The position numbers and the translations under genes were made by a program. From a bacterium (GTDB taxonomy: Bacteria > Omnitrophota > Gorgyraeia > Gygaellales > UBA12090), in assembly GCA_004299495.1 (NCBI GenBank), contig SCPY01000059.1, forward strand, positions 1 to 16,068: 16,068 nt of DNA. Direction: 5' to 3'. Under the pieces are notes generated by a model that was given only the letters and a program-made list of their open reading frames with translations, did no database searches and was not told the DNA's origin. Of this stretch, positions 1 through 6,068 are shown piece by piece; position 1 is the first letter of the stretch; each line of letters begins with the position of its first letter.

Positions 1-2
1 CC

Positions 3-560
3 AGCGTCAGCCATATGGGTTTTGTTGTCTTGGGCCTCGCGGCGCTTACCCCAATCGGCTTTAGCGGCGCGGCTTTGCAGATGTTCAATCACGGGATTAT
101 TACCGGGGCAATGTTCTTATTAGTAGGCGTGTTATACGACCGGGCGCACACCCGAGACCTCAATGCCTTCGGAGGGATAAGGCAGGTGGCGCCGGTTTTT
201 TCCGGAATCCTGATATTCTTTTCCCTGGCATCTCTGGGCCTGCCGGGCTTAAGCGGATTTGTCAGCGAGTTCTTGTCTTTATTGGGCGCGTTCAATACCT
301 TTAGGCTGTTTACCATTATTTCTGTTATCGGTATTGTGATTACCGCCGGATACATCCTTTATATGCTCCAGCGCCTGCTCTTGGGCCCCTTAAATGAAAA
401 ATGGAAGAATTTTCCGGAAATAAACACCCGGGAAATTATTACCCTGGTTCCGCTTTTGATTATTGTTTTAGCGTTAGGGGTTTATCCCAGGATTGCCCTG
501 GATATTATTAATCCGGCATTAAATCAAATTCTAACCTGCACGGGAGCTTTGCTTAAGTGA
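3..560 (+). CDS. nuoM: NADH-quinone oxidoreductase subunit M, C-terminal part
   Basis: This is the 3' end of the NuoM gene, a proton-pumping antiporter-like membrane subunit of respiratory complex I. The reading frame is open from the window edge (first full codon at 3) and begins with SVSHMGFVVLG, the conserved stretch after the Lys-bearing helix of this family, so the true start lies outside the window. About 185 residues remain and form several hydrophobic helices. Among them is GLPGLSGFVSEFLSL, matching the family's GLPG..FV.EF segment with its conserved Glu. The ATG at 15 is internal, not a start. The TGA stop overlaps the GTG start of nuoN by 4 nt (557-560), so the two are co-translated, as in the usual nuoM-nuoN order. 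NuoL and other proton-antiporter family members resemble NuoM, but the order M then N decides the call. Confidence 0.93.
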   Translation, partial: SVSHMGFVVLGLAALTPIGFSGAALQMFNHGIITGAMFLLVGVLYDRAHTRDLNAFGGIRQVAPVFSGILIFFSLASLGLPGLSGFVSEFLSLLGAFNTFRLFTIISVIGIVITAGYILYMLQRLLLGPLNEKWKNFPEINTREIITLVPLLIIVLALGVYPRIALDIINPALNQILTCTGALLK

Positions 561-1990
561 ACTTAATTTTAGACCTAAAGTTTATTCTTCCGGAAATTAT
601 CTTGACCGCCGCGGCAATCTTTACGCTTCTTTTTGACTTAGTTATTAAGGACAAGCGCCTGATTGCCTATTTTGTCCTGTCTTCGCTGGCAATCGCGCTT
701 TTATACCTGACCAGGATTCCCGCGCTTAACCTTAATCTCTTCTCCGGGATGATAGTCTCGGACACAATCGCCTTATTCTTTAGAATCCTCTCGGTAGCAA
801 TTGCCATAACCGTAATCCTGATTACTTTTGACTATAAGGAGATTTCTTCCGGCTATCGCCAGGAATTTTTTTGCCTCATGCTTTTGATTACCTGCGCGAT
901 GATGCTTCTGGCAGGCTCAAATAACCTCTTAATGATTTATCTGGGGATTGAGTTTCTGGGGCTGATTTCCTATATTATCGCCGCCTATTGGCAGGGGAAC
1001 TTAAAATCAAGCGAGGCAGGCCTAAAATATTTTCTTATCGGTACCGCTTCCTCCATCACCATGCTTTATGGTATTTCGCTTCTTTACGGCCTGACCGGCA
1101 GTTTAGATTTGACTACCATCAATGCCATTCTTTCTCAGGGTAATTTCAGCCCGGCAATGATTTCCGTGGTCATCCTTACGGTTTTGATCGGCCTGGGCCT
1201 TAAAATCGCGATGGTGCCGGTGCATTTCTGGTGCCCGGATGTTTATGAGGGAGCGCCGACTCCGGTAACCGCATTTTTTTCCGTGGGGCCGAAGATAGCC
1301 GGATTTGTGGTCTTATTAAGGTTTCTCTTTGTGGGAAGCAGCTTTTTTTCCCAGCATTGGGCGCACCTTTTGGCAATCCTTTCCGTTGTCACGATGATAG
1401 TGGGTAATCTTACCGCCCTTCCCCAGACCAACATCAAGCGCCTCCTGGCTTATTCTTCCATTGCCCATGCCGGATACGCCCTGGTCGGCTTGGTAGTAGG
1501 CAAGGAGATAGGCCAAGCCAGTCTCTTTATCTATCTTTTAACCTACGTGATCATGAACTTAGGGGCCTTTGCCGCGATTATCGCCATTTCCAATAAGCTT
1601 AAAAGCGATGAAATCAAGGATTATGCCGGCCTTTCGGTAAATTCACCTTACCTATCCGCCATGTTAACCGTATTTCTGCTTTCCCTGGCCGGAATTCCGC
1701 CTTTGGCAGGATTTATCGGAAAATTCTATATCTTCAGCGCCAGCCTCAAGGAGGGGCATTTAGATTTGGCAATTGCCGTAGCCATTAATAGCGTCATCGC
1801 CGCCTTCTATTATTTCAATGTCATCAGGACAATGTATCTTCTGCCGGCGCAGACCAGCGCCCAGATAAAGCCTTCCCCATCACTCAACCTCGCTTTAGTG
1901 GTTACCCTCATCTTCATCCTGGCCTTTGGCCTCTACCCCAAGCCCCTCATAGACTTCGCCACGCATAGTTTATCCTTAGTAGCGCCATAA
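557..1990 (+). CDS. nuoN: NADH-quinone oxidoreductase subunit N
   Basis: This is the antiporter-like membrane subunit N of complex I, which takes part in proton translocation coupled to quinone reduction. At 477 residues it has the usual length and is almost entirely transmembrane helices. The expected charged residues line up with the E. coli pathway: Glu132 in GIEFLGLISYI, Lys216 in GLKIAMVPVHFW, Lys246 in SVGPKIAGF and Lys389 in GFIGKFYIF. PDVYEGAPTPVTAF (227-240) and KRLLAYSSIAHAGY (294-307) are strong family signatures. It starts with GTG inside the nuoM stop (GTGA overlap), and GGGAG at 542-546 gives a ribosome binding site about 10 nt upstream. It is the last gene of the complex I operon here. 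No hairpin terminator is visible directly after it, and the composition changes to more AT-rich sequence within about 100 nt. Confidence 0.96.
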   Translation: MNLILDLKFILPEIILTAAAIFTLLFDLVIKDKRLIAYFVLSSLAIALLYLTRIPALNLNLFSGMIVSDTIALFFRILSVAIAITVILITFDYKEISSGYRQEFFCLMLLITCAMMLLAGSNNLLMIYLGIEFLGLISYIIAAYWQGNLKSSEAGLKYFLIGTASSITMLYGISLLYGLTGSLDLTTINAILSQGNFSPAMISVVILTVLIGLGLKIAMVPVHFWCPDVYEGAPTPVTAFFSVGPKIAGFVVLLRFLFVGSSFFSQHWAHLLAILSVVTMIVGNLTALPQTNIKRLLAYSSIAHAGYALVGLVVGKEIGQASLFIYLLTYVIMNLGAFAAIIAISNKLKSDEIKDYAGLSVNSPYLSAMLTVFLLSLAGIPPLAGFIGKFYIFSASLKEGHLDLAIAVAINSVIAAFYYFNVIRTMYLLPAQTSAQIKPSPSLNLALVVTLIFILAFGLYPKPLIDFATHSLSLVAP

Positions 1991-2090
1991 CCAAAATAAA
2001 TTATCGCAATTTAGCTCACTACATCCCGCTACGCCTTTATTTGTCCCCCCGAACTATAGCGTTAACACATAAGGCAGAAATCAAATCTGT

Positions 2091-2118
2091 TTGCCAAAGA
2101 ATAGCGTAGTAGTATAAT
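2091..2118 (+). promoter_or_regulatory. Sigma70-type promoter for the DUF3800 cassette
   Basis: TTGCCA at 2091-2096 (5 of 6 to the -35 consensus), a 16-nt spacer and a perfect TATAAT at 2113-2118 form a good housekeeping-type promoter. Transcription would start near 2125, giving a leader of about 110 nt that contains a 25-codon reading frame (2159-2236). The rest of the 246-nt gap after nuoN (1991-2236) holds no other gene I can support. Promoter calls from sequence alone are uncertain in AT-rich DNA, but both hexamers and the spacing are good. Confidence 0.5.
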
Positions 2119-2158
2119 AAGGAAACAAGGCAAAGCAAACTAAGCGGCAAATATAAAA

Positions 2159-2236
2159 ATGAGGCTATCCGCATGGCTTAATAAAGAGATTAGAAAGAAT
2201 ATGAAAGGGTGGGTTTTTAGATTTGTAGGTGTTTAA
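2159..2236 (+). CDS. Possible 25-residue leader ORF before the DUF3800 gene
   Basis: ATG at 2159 opens a frame of 25 codons, basic and with three aromatic residues, ending in TAA at 2234-2236. The next base starts the ATG of the DUF3800 gene in the same frame. It lies wholly inside the predicted leader transcript. The upstream sequence is A-rich with no convincing Shine-Dalgarno, and I recognise no homology. It could be a translated leader that couples to the gene behind it, or chance. Confidence 0.2.
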   Translation: MRLSAWLNKEIRKNMKGWVFRFVGV

Positions 2237-2866
2237 ATGCTTGTTTTTATTGATGAATCAGGAGACCCTGGATTAAAAATTGAGTCTGGATCAAGCAGGT
2301 ATTTTGTTATTTCTTTGGTAGTTTTTGAAGACCATAAAGAAGCTGAAAGCTGCGATAAGAGAATTTCGCTTTTAGGCAGGGAGCTGGGATATCCCGATGG
2401 CTTTGTTTTTCATTTTAAGGATAATTCCCATAAAATGCGCCTGTCTTTTTTAGAAGCAGTCGCTCCATATGACTTTAATTATTTTGGTTTTGTATTAAAT
2501 AAGGACCCAAATAAACTTTGGGGTAAAGGCTTCCAATTTAAGGAATCTCTCTACAAATCAGCATGTAGTTATGTTTTTGAAAATGCAAAGCCATATTTAA
2601 AAAATGCCATTGTTGTGATAGATAAGAGCGGGCATGAAGTATTTCGAAGTCAGCTCGCCTCCTATCTTAAAAGGAAGATTAATGACAAGGCAGATAATAT
2701 AATAAAAAAAGTTAAGATGCAACCTGATAGGGGGAATAATTTATTGCAGTTGGCAGACTACGTGGCTGGAGTTATAAATAGGTATGTTCAGGGTAAGAAA
2801 GGATCCGATGAATACAGGCGTTTTATTGCGGCAAAAGAAATCAATGTGCAAATATGGCCAAAATGA
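2237..2866 (+). CDS. DUF3800 domain protein
   Basis: This 209-residue cytoplasmic protein is recognised as DUF3800 by its architecture. It opens with the LVFIDESGD motif (Asp6, Glu7), has a central FHFKD segment (58-62), a strand ending in Asp129 (VVIDKSG) and the C-terminal LLQLADYVAG (169-178, Asp174). This spacing of acidic residues at strand ends resembles an RNase H-like nuclease fold, so nuclease activity is plausible, but that is inference. No function is established to my knowledge. Such genes are typically scattered accessory genes, often near mobile or defence loci. AGGTG at 2227-2231 sits 5 nt before the ATG. The gene has its own promoter and terminator and is more AT-rich than nuoN and korA, which fits horizontal acquisition. 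It appears full length. Confidence 0.82.
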   Translation: MLVFIDESGDPGLKIESGSSRYFVISLVVFEDHKEAESCDKRISLLGRELGYPDGFVFHFKDNSHKMRLSFLEAVAPYDFNYFGFVLNKDPNKLWGKGFQFKESLYKSACSYVFENAKPYLKNAIVVIDKSGHEVFRSQLASYLKRKINDKADNIIKKVKMQPDRGNNLLQLADYVAGVINRYVQGKKGSDEYRRFIAAKEINVQIWPK

Positions 2867-2894
2867 AAAAAGCCTGTTGAAAAACAGGCTTTTT
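2867..2894 (+). terminator. Rho-independent terminator with GAAA tetraloop
   Basis: A perfect 12-bp stem (2867-2878 with 2883-2894) closes on a GAAA tetraloop and ends in five T. The first paired base follows directly after the DUF3800 stop codon. The A-run and T-run arms make it work on either strand. It ends the DUF3800 unit. Confidence 0.9.
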
Positions 2895-2963
2895 GGAATT
2901 GAGTCCCTATCCCTTGCGGGCACGCACGCCATAAAGGCGACTAATCGAGACTCAATCAATTCC
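2895..2963. repeat. 69-nt multi-hairpin intergenic element
   Basis: The outer arms pair: GGAATTGAGTC at 2895-2905 is complementary to 2949-2963, except for an extra 4-nt ATTG copy that would bulge out. Inside lie two small hairpins, CCC-TTGC-GGG (2911-2920) and CGCC-ATAAA-GGCG (2927-2939). The whole could fold as a branched structure. It begins immediately after the terminator and is more GC-rich than the AT-rich stretch that follows. It looks like a dispersed palindromic or REP-like repeat rather than a gene. No second copy lies in this window, so the repeat nature is inference. Confidence 0.4.
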
Positions 2964-3072
2964 ACTCAAAATATACCATACTATAGGAAGTTGTCAAGAT
3001 TTATTTATTTTTTTTCTTTGTGTTTTTTTATTATTTTATTATTATTAAGCTTTTTCAAAGAGTATTTAAGAA

Positions 3073-3489
3073 ATGAAGCTAAAAACTAAATTTAAGCAAA
3101 AAGAAACAGCCATTGTCGAAGAGGGGAAGAAATCAGCCGGCATAAAAAGCTGGCCGGAGGATGACAGGCCGCGCGAGAAATTGCTAAAGAACGGCGAACA
3201 TACTTTAAGCAATTCCGAGTTGTTAGCAATTCTCTTAAGGAGCGGAGTAAAGGGTCAAAGCGCTATTGACCTTGCAAGAGAAATTCTGCAGAAATTCAAA
3301 ACATTCCGCAATCTGTCGCACACAGATTTGGTCCAATGGAAGGAATTTAAAGGATTGGGCCAGGCCAAAATCGCCCAAATAAAGGCGGCTATTGAAATCG
3401 GAAGAAGATTTAGGGAAGATGAGGTTAAAGAAAATCAACCCAGAAGCGGTACAGTTTTAGGGGAGGGGTCAATCTTATTTCTGTTCTAA
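3073..3489 (+). pseudogene. radC: RadC (UPF0758) fragment lacking the MPN/JAB domain
   Basis: The first about 115 residues are a clear RadC N-terminal region: SWPEDDRPREKLLKNGEHTL followed by SNSELLAILLRSG and the helix-hairpin-helix FKGLGQAKIAQIKAAIEIGR. A normal RadC of roughly 220 residues continues into the metal-dependent JAB/MPN domain with its HNHPSG and later Asp signature. Here homology stops around residue 120 and the frame ends after 138 residues in unrelated sequence (GSILFLF). The missing half is not found in the next 2.6 kb or elsewhere in the window. The junction lies at or just before a GGGGTCA-type repeat (3465-3493), which suggests disruption by insertion or deletion there. 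No strong ribosome binding site precedes the ATG, and the 5' region (2964-3072) is mainly A/T runs. RadC is not established as a repair protein despite its name. Confidence 0.75.
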
Positions 3490-3493
3490 TAGG
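3465..3493 (+). repeat. Left copy of imperfect 29-nt direct repeat (GGGGTCA type)
   Basis: This starts with GGGGTCA preceded by AGGGGA, and ends in a T-rich stretch and AGG. An ungapped comparison with 5879-5907 gives 19 of 29 matches, including the first seven bases and the final GG; both copies are also preceded by an AGGGGA string. The two copies flank the DUF1848-methyltransferase pair. Copy 1 covers the foreign tail of the radC fragment. Confidence 0.35.
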
Positions 3494-3516
3494 AACATGT
3501 ATTGAAGGTGGAGGTT

Positions 3517-4470
3517 ATGACCAAAAGACAGATCATTAGCGTAAGCAGGAGAACCGATATTCCGGCTTTTTATGCGGAATGGTTCATGAGCAGGATACGA
3601 GCTGGATATTGTTCTGTAGTTAATCCATTTAATGCAAATCAAGTTTCCTATGTTGGCTTAAAACCTAATGATGTTATAGGATTTGTTTTTTGGACTAGGA
3701 ATCCTCAGCCGCTCCTTAAGTATCTACCCGAGCTTGATAAAAACAGATACAAGTATTATTTTCAATACACACTCATTGGTTATCCAAGGGAGATTGATCC
3801 AAAATGTCCTCCAGTAGATTCTGCGGTAAAAACATTCAAGGAATTAAGCAGACTGATTGGCAAAGAAAAAGTTATCTGGCGCTACGACCCTATTTTGTTA
3901 TCCAATAAGACATCGTATCAATGGCATACCAAGCAAGTCGATTCTCTTATGAAAACACTCAGTGGCTATACCGAGCGTCTGGTGATCAGTTTTATTGATC
4001 CTTACCGCAAGACTAAAATTAGGATGGATAAGGAAACCAGCGATTCTTTTGAGCTTTTCCCGAATGTCTATGATGTGCAAACCTATAATAAAATTGCTGA
4101 GCACATGGGCAGTGAGGCAAAAAAATATGGCCTAGAGGTTCAGTCTTGCGCTGAAGGTGTAGACCTTAATAAATATGGGATAAGTCATGGTAAATGTATA
4201 GATGATGAATTATTCAGCAGAATAATTAGGGCGCCACTCTTGCTAAAAAAAGACCCTTCGCAGCGAGAAACGTGTGGTTGTGTAATGTCAAAAGATATAG
4301 GCGTAAATAACACTTGTTTATTCGGGTGTAAATATTGCTATGCAACTAGCAGTATCAAGTCGGCCCAAGATAATCATAGGAAACATGACATGAAATCTCC
4401 ATCCTTAATAGGTTGGTTTGATGTGCCGGAACCAAAAAAACAAAGTCAAGCTCAACCTGAGCTGTTTTAA
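3517..4470 (+). CDS. DUF1848 protein with C-terminal CxxxCxxC motif
   Basis: This 317-residue protein matches the DUF1848 family by its start, IISVSRRTDIPAFY, by VFWTRNPQP, by the WRYDP strand, and by its cysteine-rich C-terminus. The last third carries Cys211, Cys227, the pair Cys253/Cys255, and CLFGCKYCYA (Cys267, Cys271, Cys274). That is a CxxxCxxC spacing like radical-SAM [4Fe-4S] sites, but placed at the C-terminal end instead of the N-terminus. An Fe-S cluster is therefore likely and radical chemistry possible; the biochemical role is unknown to me. ATG at 3517 matches the family N-terminus and has AAGG 8 nt upstream. A TTG at 3502, 7 nt after AGGA, is the alternative and would add five residues. 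Its stop overlaps the next start (TAATG), so it is coupled to the methyltransferase. Codon use is more AT-rich than in the flanking core genes. Confidence 0.85.
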   Translation: MTKRQIISVSRRTDIPAFYAEWFMSRIRAGYCSVVNPFNANQVSYVGLKPNDVIGFVFWTRNPQPLLKYLPELDKNRYKYYFQYTLIGYPREIDPKCPPVDSAVKTFKELSRLIGKEKVIWRYDPILLSNKTSYQWHTKQVDSLMKTLSGYTERLVISFIDPYRKTKIRMDKETSDSFELFPNVYDVQTYNKIAEHMGSEAKKYGLEVQSCAEGVDLNKYGISHGKCIDDELFSRIIRAPLLLKKDPSQRETCGCVMSKDIGVNNTCLFGCKYCYATSSIKSAQDNHRKHDMKSPSLIGWFDVPEPKKQSQAQPELF

Positions 4471-5828
4471 TGACTATACAAAATCCTAAATATCAAGAGC
4501 ACATTGTTTCCTGGAAAAGATTGAGAGATGAAATATTTAGAAGCCAAGACCAACAGCAGATGCGTACATTGTTTTCTGATCCTGATTATGAGAAGGTTGT
4601 CAAGGAGGTAGTGCGCAAATTAGATAAGTGGACAGTTACGAAACTTCTTGCGATGCTTCGAAGTGGGCTTATTAAGAGTCGTATCCCGATTCTTTCCCGA
4701 TGGCTAGACTTGAGCTTTTTTGACCGGTATCTGCCGAAGGAAGCCTTCTCTATACATCGGCTTCAAGAGGCTCTGGGAAAAATAGCTTCTCAATATACGT
4801 CCAAGGTGGTTTCAACAAAATTAGAAGATATCTATGACCTTTGTGCTTATTCGTTAGTTTATGGGGCTCGATCGGTTGCTAGCATACAAATAGCCCTATT
4901 GGAGTACTTTTTAGATTCTAGTAGGGTATACTTTGACGATACTATAAGAATTCTAGATTTGGGTGCTGGAACGGGATCTTCGATATTCGGCATAGTATCT
5001 TTTTTAAAAAAGTATAGTAAGGAATCACCATTATTCCGAGCTAGAGTAAAAAAAATTGTAATAGAATTTGTTGAAAAAGAAAAGACACATCATGATTTCT
5101 GTCATGAAATGCTACGGTACATAGTAAAAACATGCTCAGAGCTTCCCAAGATTAATTTTGTTTCTCATCAGCAGAAAATCGAAGATTTCCTTGGACAAGG
5201 AGGTTCTGAAAAGTATGATTTTGTTATAGCTTCAAAATCTATCTCCGAATTAGAATGTTTGCAGCAAGGTACGCTAGATTGGGGAAAATACACGTCTTTA
5301 TTAGGCAGCATCTTAAATCGGATTGACCAAGAGGGTGTGTTTATTTTTATCGAAACTCCTTACTGGAGTAATCCTATTAGACGCAAAATGATTTCTAAGA
5401 CAGTAAACATTATTGACGAAGTAGGATTCTTTGTATATTCGCCATGTATTAAAGATCGCAAGTCTTGCTCAACTAACGGATGTTCCGCATGGAGAGTTTT
5501 TAGATATCTAGAGCCTGACTCCAGCAGAGAAATAAGGACACGGGGAAGAGATGTTGAAAAATTTTATTTATTCTTGATTACTAAAACTGAACATTCGATA
5601 GCAGATGATATAATACCGACAGCCGAAATGAATATACGTGGAGAGCTTAAATTTATAGGCCTTTTTCATCCTCTCCAAAATAACTACAATGCATGTATTT
5701 CTGCCGATCTTGCAGTTAGATATTCTGAAAATTTAAGAGGAAAATATCTTTTTAAGAACTCTTATGATGAGTTTTGGGTATTTGGTTTAGATATAGAACA
5801 ATATTGGGATCAGATAACCGATATTTAG
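4470..5828 (+). CDS. Rsm22-like class I SAM-dependent methyltransferase
   Basis: This 452-residue protein has a Rossmann methyltransferase core. Motif I is ILDLGAGTGSS (161-171), an acidic strand end lies near 199-204, and YDFVIASKSISELE (249-262) is the motif IV region. Three features resemble the Rsm22/METTL17 family. A helical lead-in reads YDLCAYSLVYGARSVASI just before motif I. A cysteine cluster SPCIKDRKSCSTNGCSAW (Cys326, Cys333, Cys338) follows the last core strand. A C-terminal beta-rich part (about 390-440) ends near FWVFGLD. In Rsm22 a fourth Cys usually follows the Trp; here it is Arg (WRVF). Rsm22-type proteins act on or bind the small ribosomal subunit, so an RNA target is plausible but inferred. 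The N-terminal 110 residues are helical and unrecognised. The ATG shares its A with the upstream stop. Composition is AT-rich, like its partner gene. Confidence 0.7.
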   Translation: MTIQNPKYQEHIVSWKRLRDEIFRSQDQQQMRTLFSDPDYEKVVKEVVRKLDKWTVTKLLAMLRSGLIKSRIPILSRWLDLSFFDRYLPKEAFSIHRLQEALGKIASQYTSKVVSTKLEDIYDLCAYSLVYGARSVASIQIALLEYFLDSSRVYFDDTIRILDLGAGTGSSIFGIVSFLKKYSKESPLFRARVKKIVIEFVEKEKTHHDFCHEMLRYIVKTCSELPKINFVSHQQKIEDFLGQGGSEKYDFVIASKSISELECLQQGTLDWGKYTSLLGSILNRIDQEGVFIFIETPYWSNPIRRKMISKTVNIIDEVGFFVYSPCIKDRKSCSTNGCSAWRVFRYLEPDSSREIRTRGRDVEKFYLFLITKTEHSIADDIIPTAEMNIRGELKFIGLFHPLQNNYNACISADLAVRYSENLRGKYLFKNSYDEFWVFGLDIEQYWDQITDI

Positions 5829-5878
5829 GGTCTTGCAGGAAGCATCCCGGTTTAGAAAAGGAAAAAGAGGGGAAAAAA

Positions 5879-5907
5879 GGGGTCAGAGTCATTTTCTTTC
5901 TTAATGG
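5879..5907 (+). repeat. Right copy of imperfect 29-nt direct repeat (GGGGTCA type)
   Basis: This begins GGGGTCAGAGTCATTTTC and ends TTAATGG, 51 nt after the methyltransferase stop. It resembles 3465-3493 in 19 of 29 positions without gaps. The string reminds me of conserved ends seen around IS200-like/REP-associated tyrosine transposases, but that is memory, and no transposase gene is present. The remaining gap (5908-6068) holds an 18-codon frame at 5931-5987 and the korA promoter. Confidence 0.35.
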
Positions 5908-6035
5908 TTAAATTAAAGCGGAGTGATTAAATGCCCTGGGGAGGGGTAATCCGCGAAGTGGCAGCGAATGGGGTACTAACTTATTGAATTCGTGTTCTTC
6001 ATAAGGATTTCTCTAATGAAAAGTATGGGGTAATA

Positions 6036-6044
6036 TGGTATAAT
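6036..6044 (+). promoter_or_regulatory. Extended -10 promoter of the korA operon
   Basis: TGGTATAAT (TGn plus a perfect TATAAT at 6039-6044) is an extended -10 element 24 nt before the korA start codon. No good -35 hexamer lies 16-18 nt upstream, which extended -10 promoters can do without. Transcription would begin near 6051, leaving a leader of about 18 nt. It separates the kor-mal operon from the AT-rich segment. Confidence 0.5.
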
Positions 6045-6068
6045 GACCCGTTAAGAAAGACGATTATC

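Noticed and set aside
2040..2052. A run of C that reads GGGGGGACAAATAAAG on the minus strand, possibly another transposon-end-like string in inverted orientation.
   Set aside because: Only a few bases agree with the GGGGTCA repeats and there is no extended similarity, so a poly-C coincidence is more likely.
2741..2965. Minus-strand frame of 74 codons across the DUF3800 terminator.
   Set aside because: It runs through the hairpin terminator and the structured element and antisense to a supported gene, with no recognisable domain.
2964..3072. AT-rich stretch before radC as an origin or promoter region.
   Set aside because: It has mainly T-runs, no properly spaced -35/-10 pair and no DnaA-box-like repeats that I can see.
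5918..5954. GCGGA...TCCGC inverted repeat between the methyltransferase gene and korA.
   Set aside because: Only 5 bp with a 27-nt loop; expected by chance.
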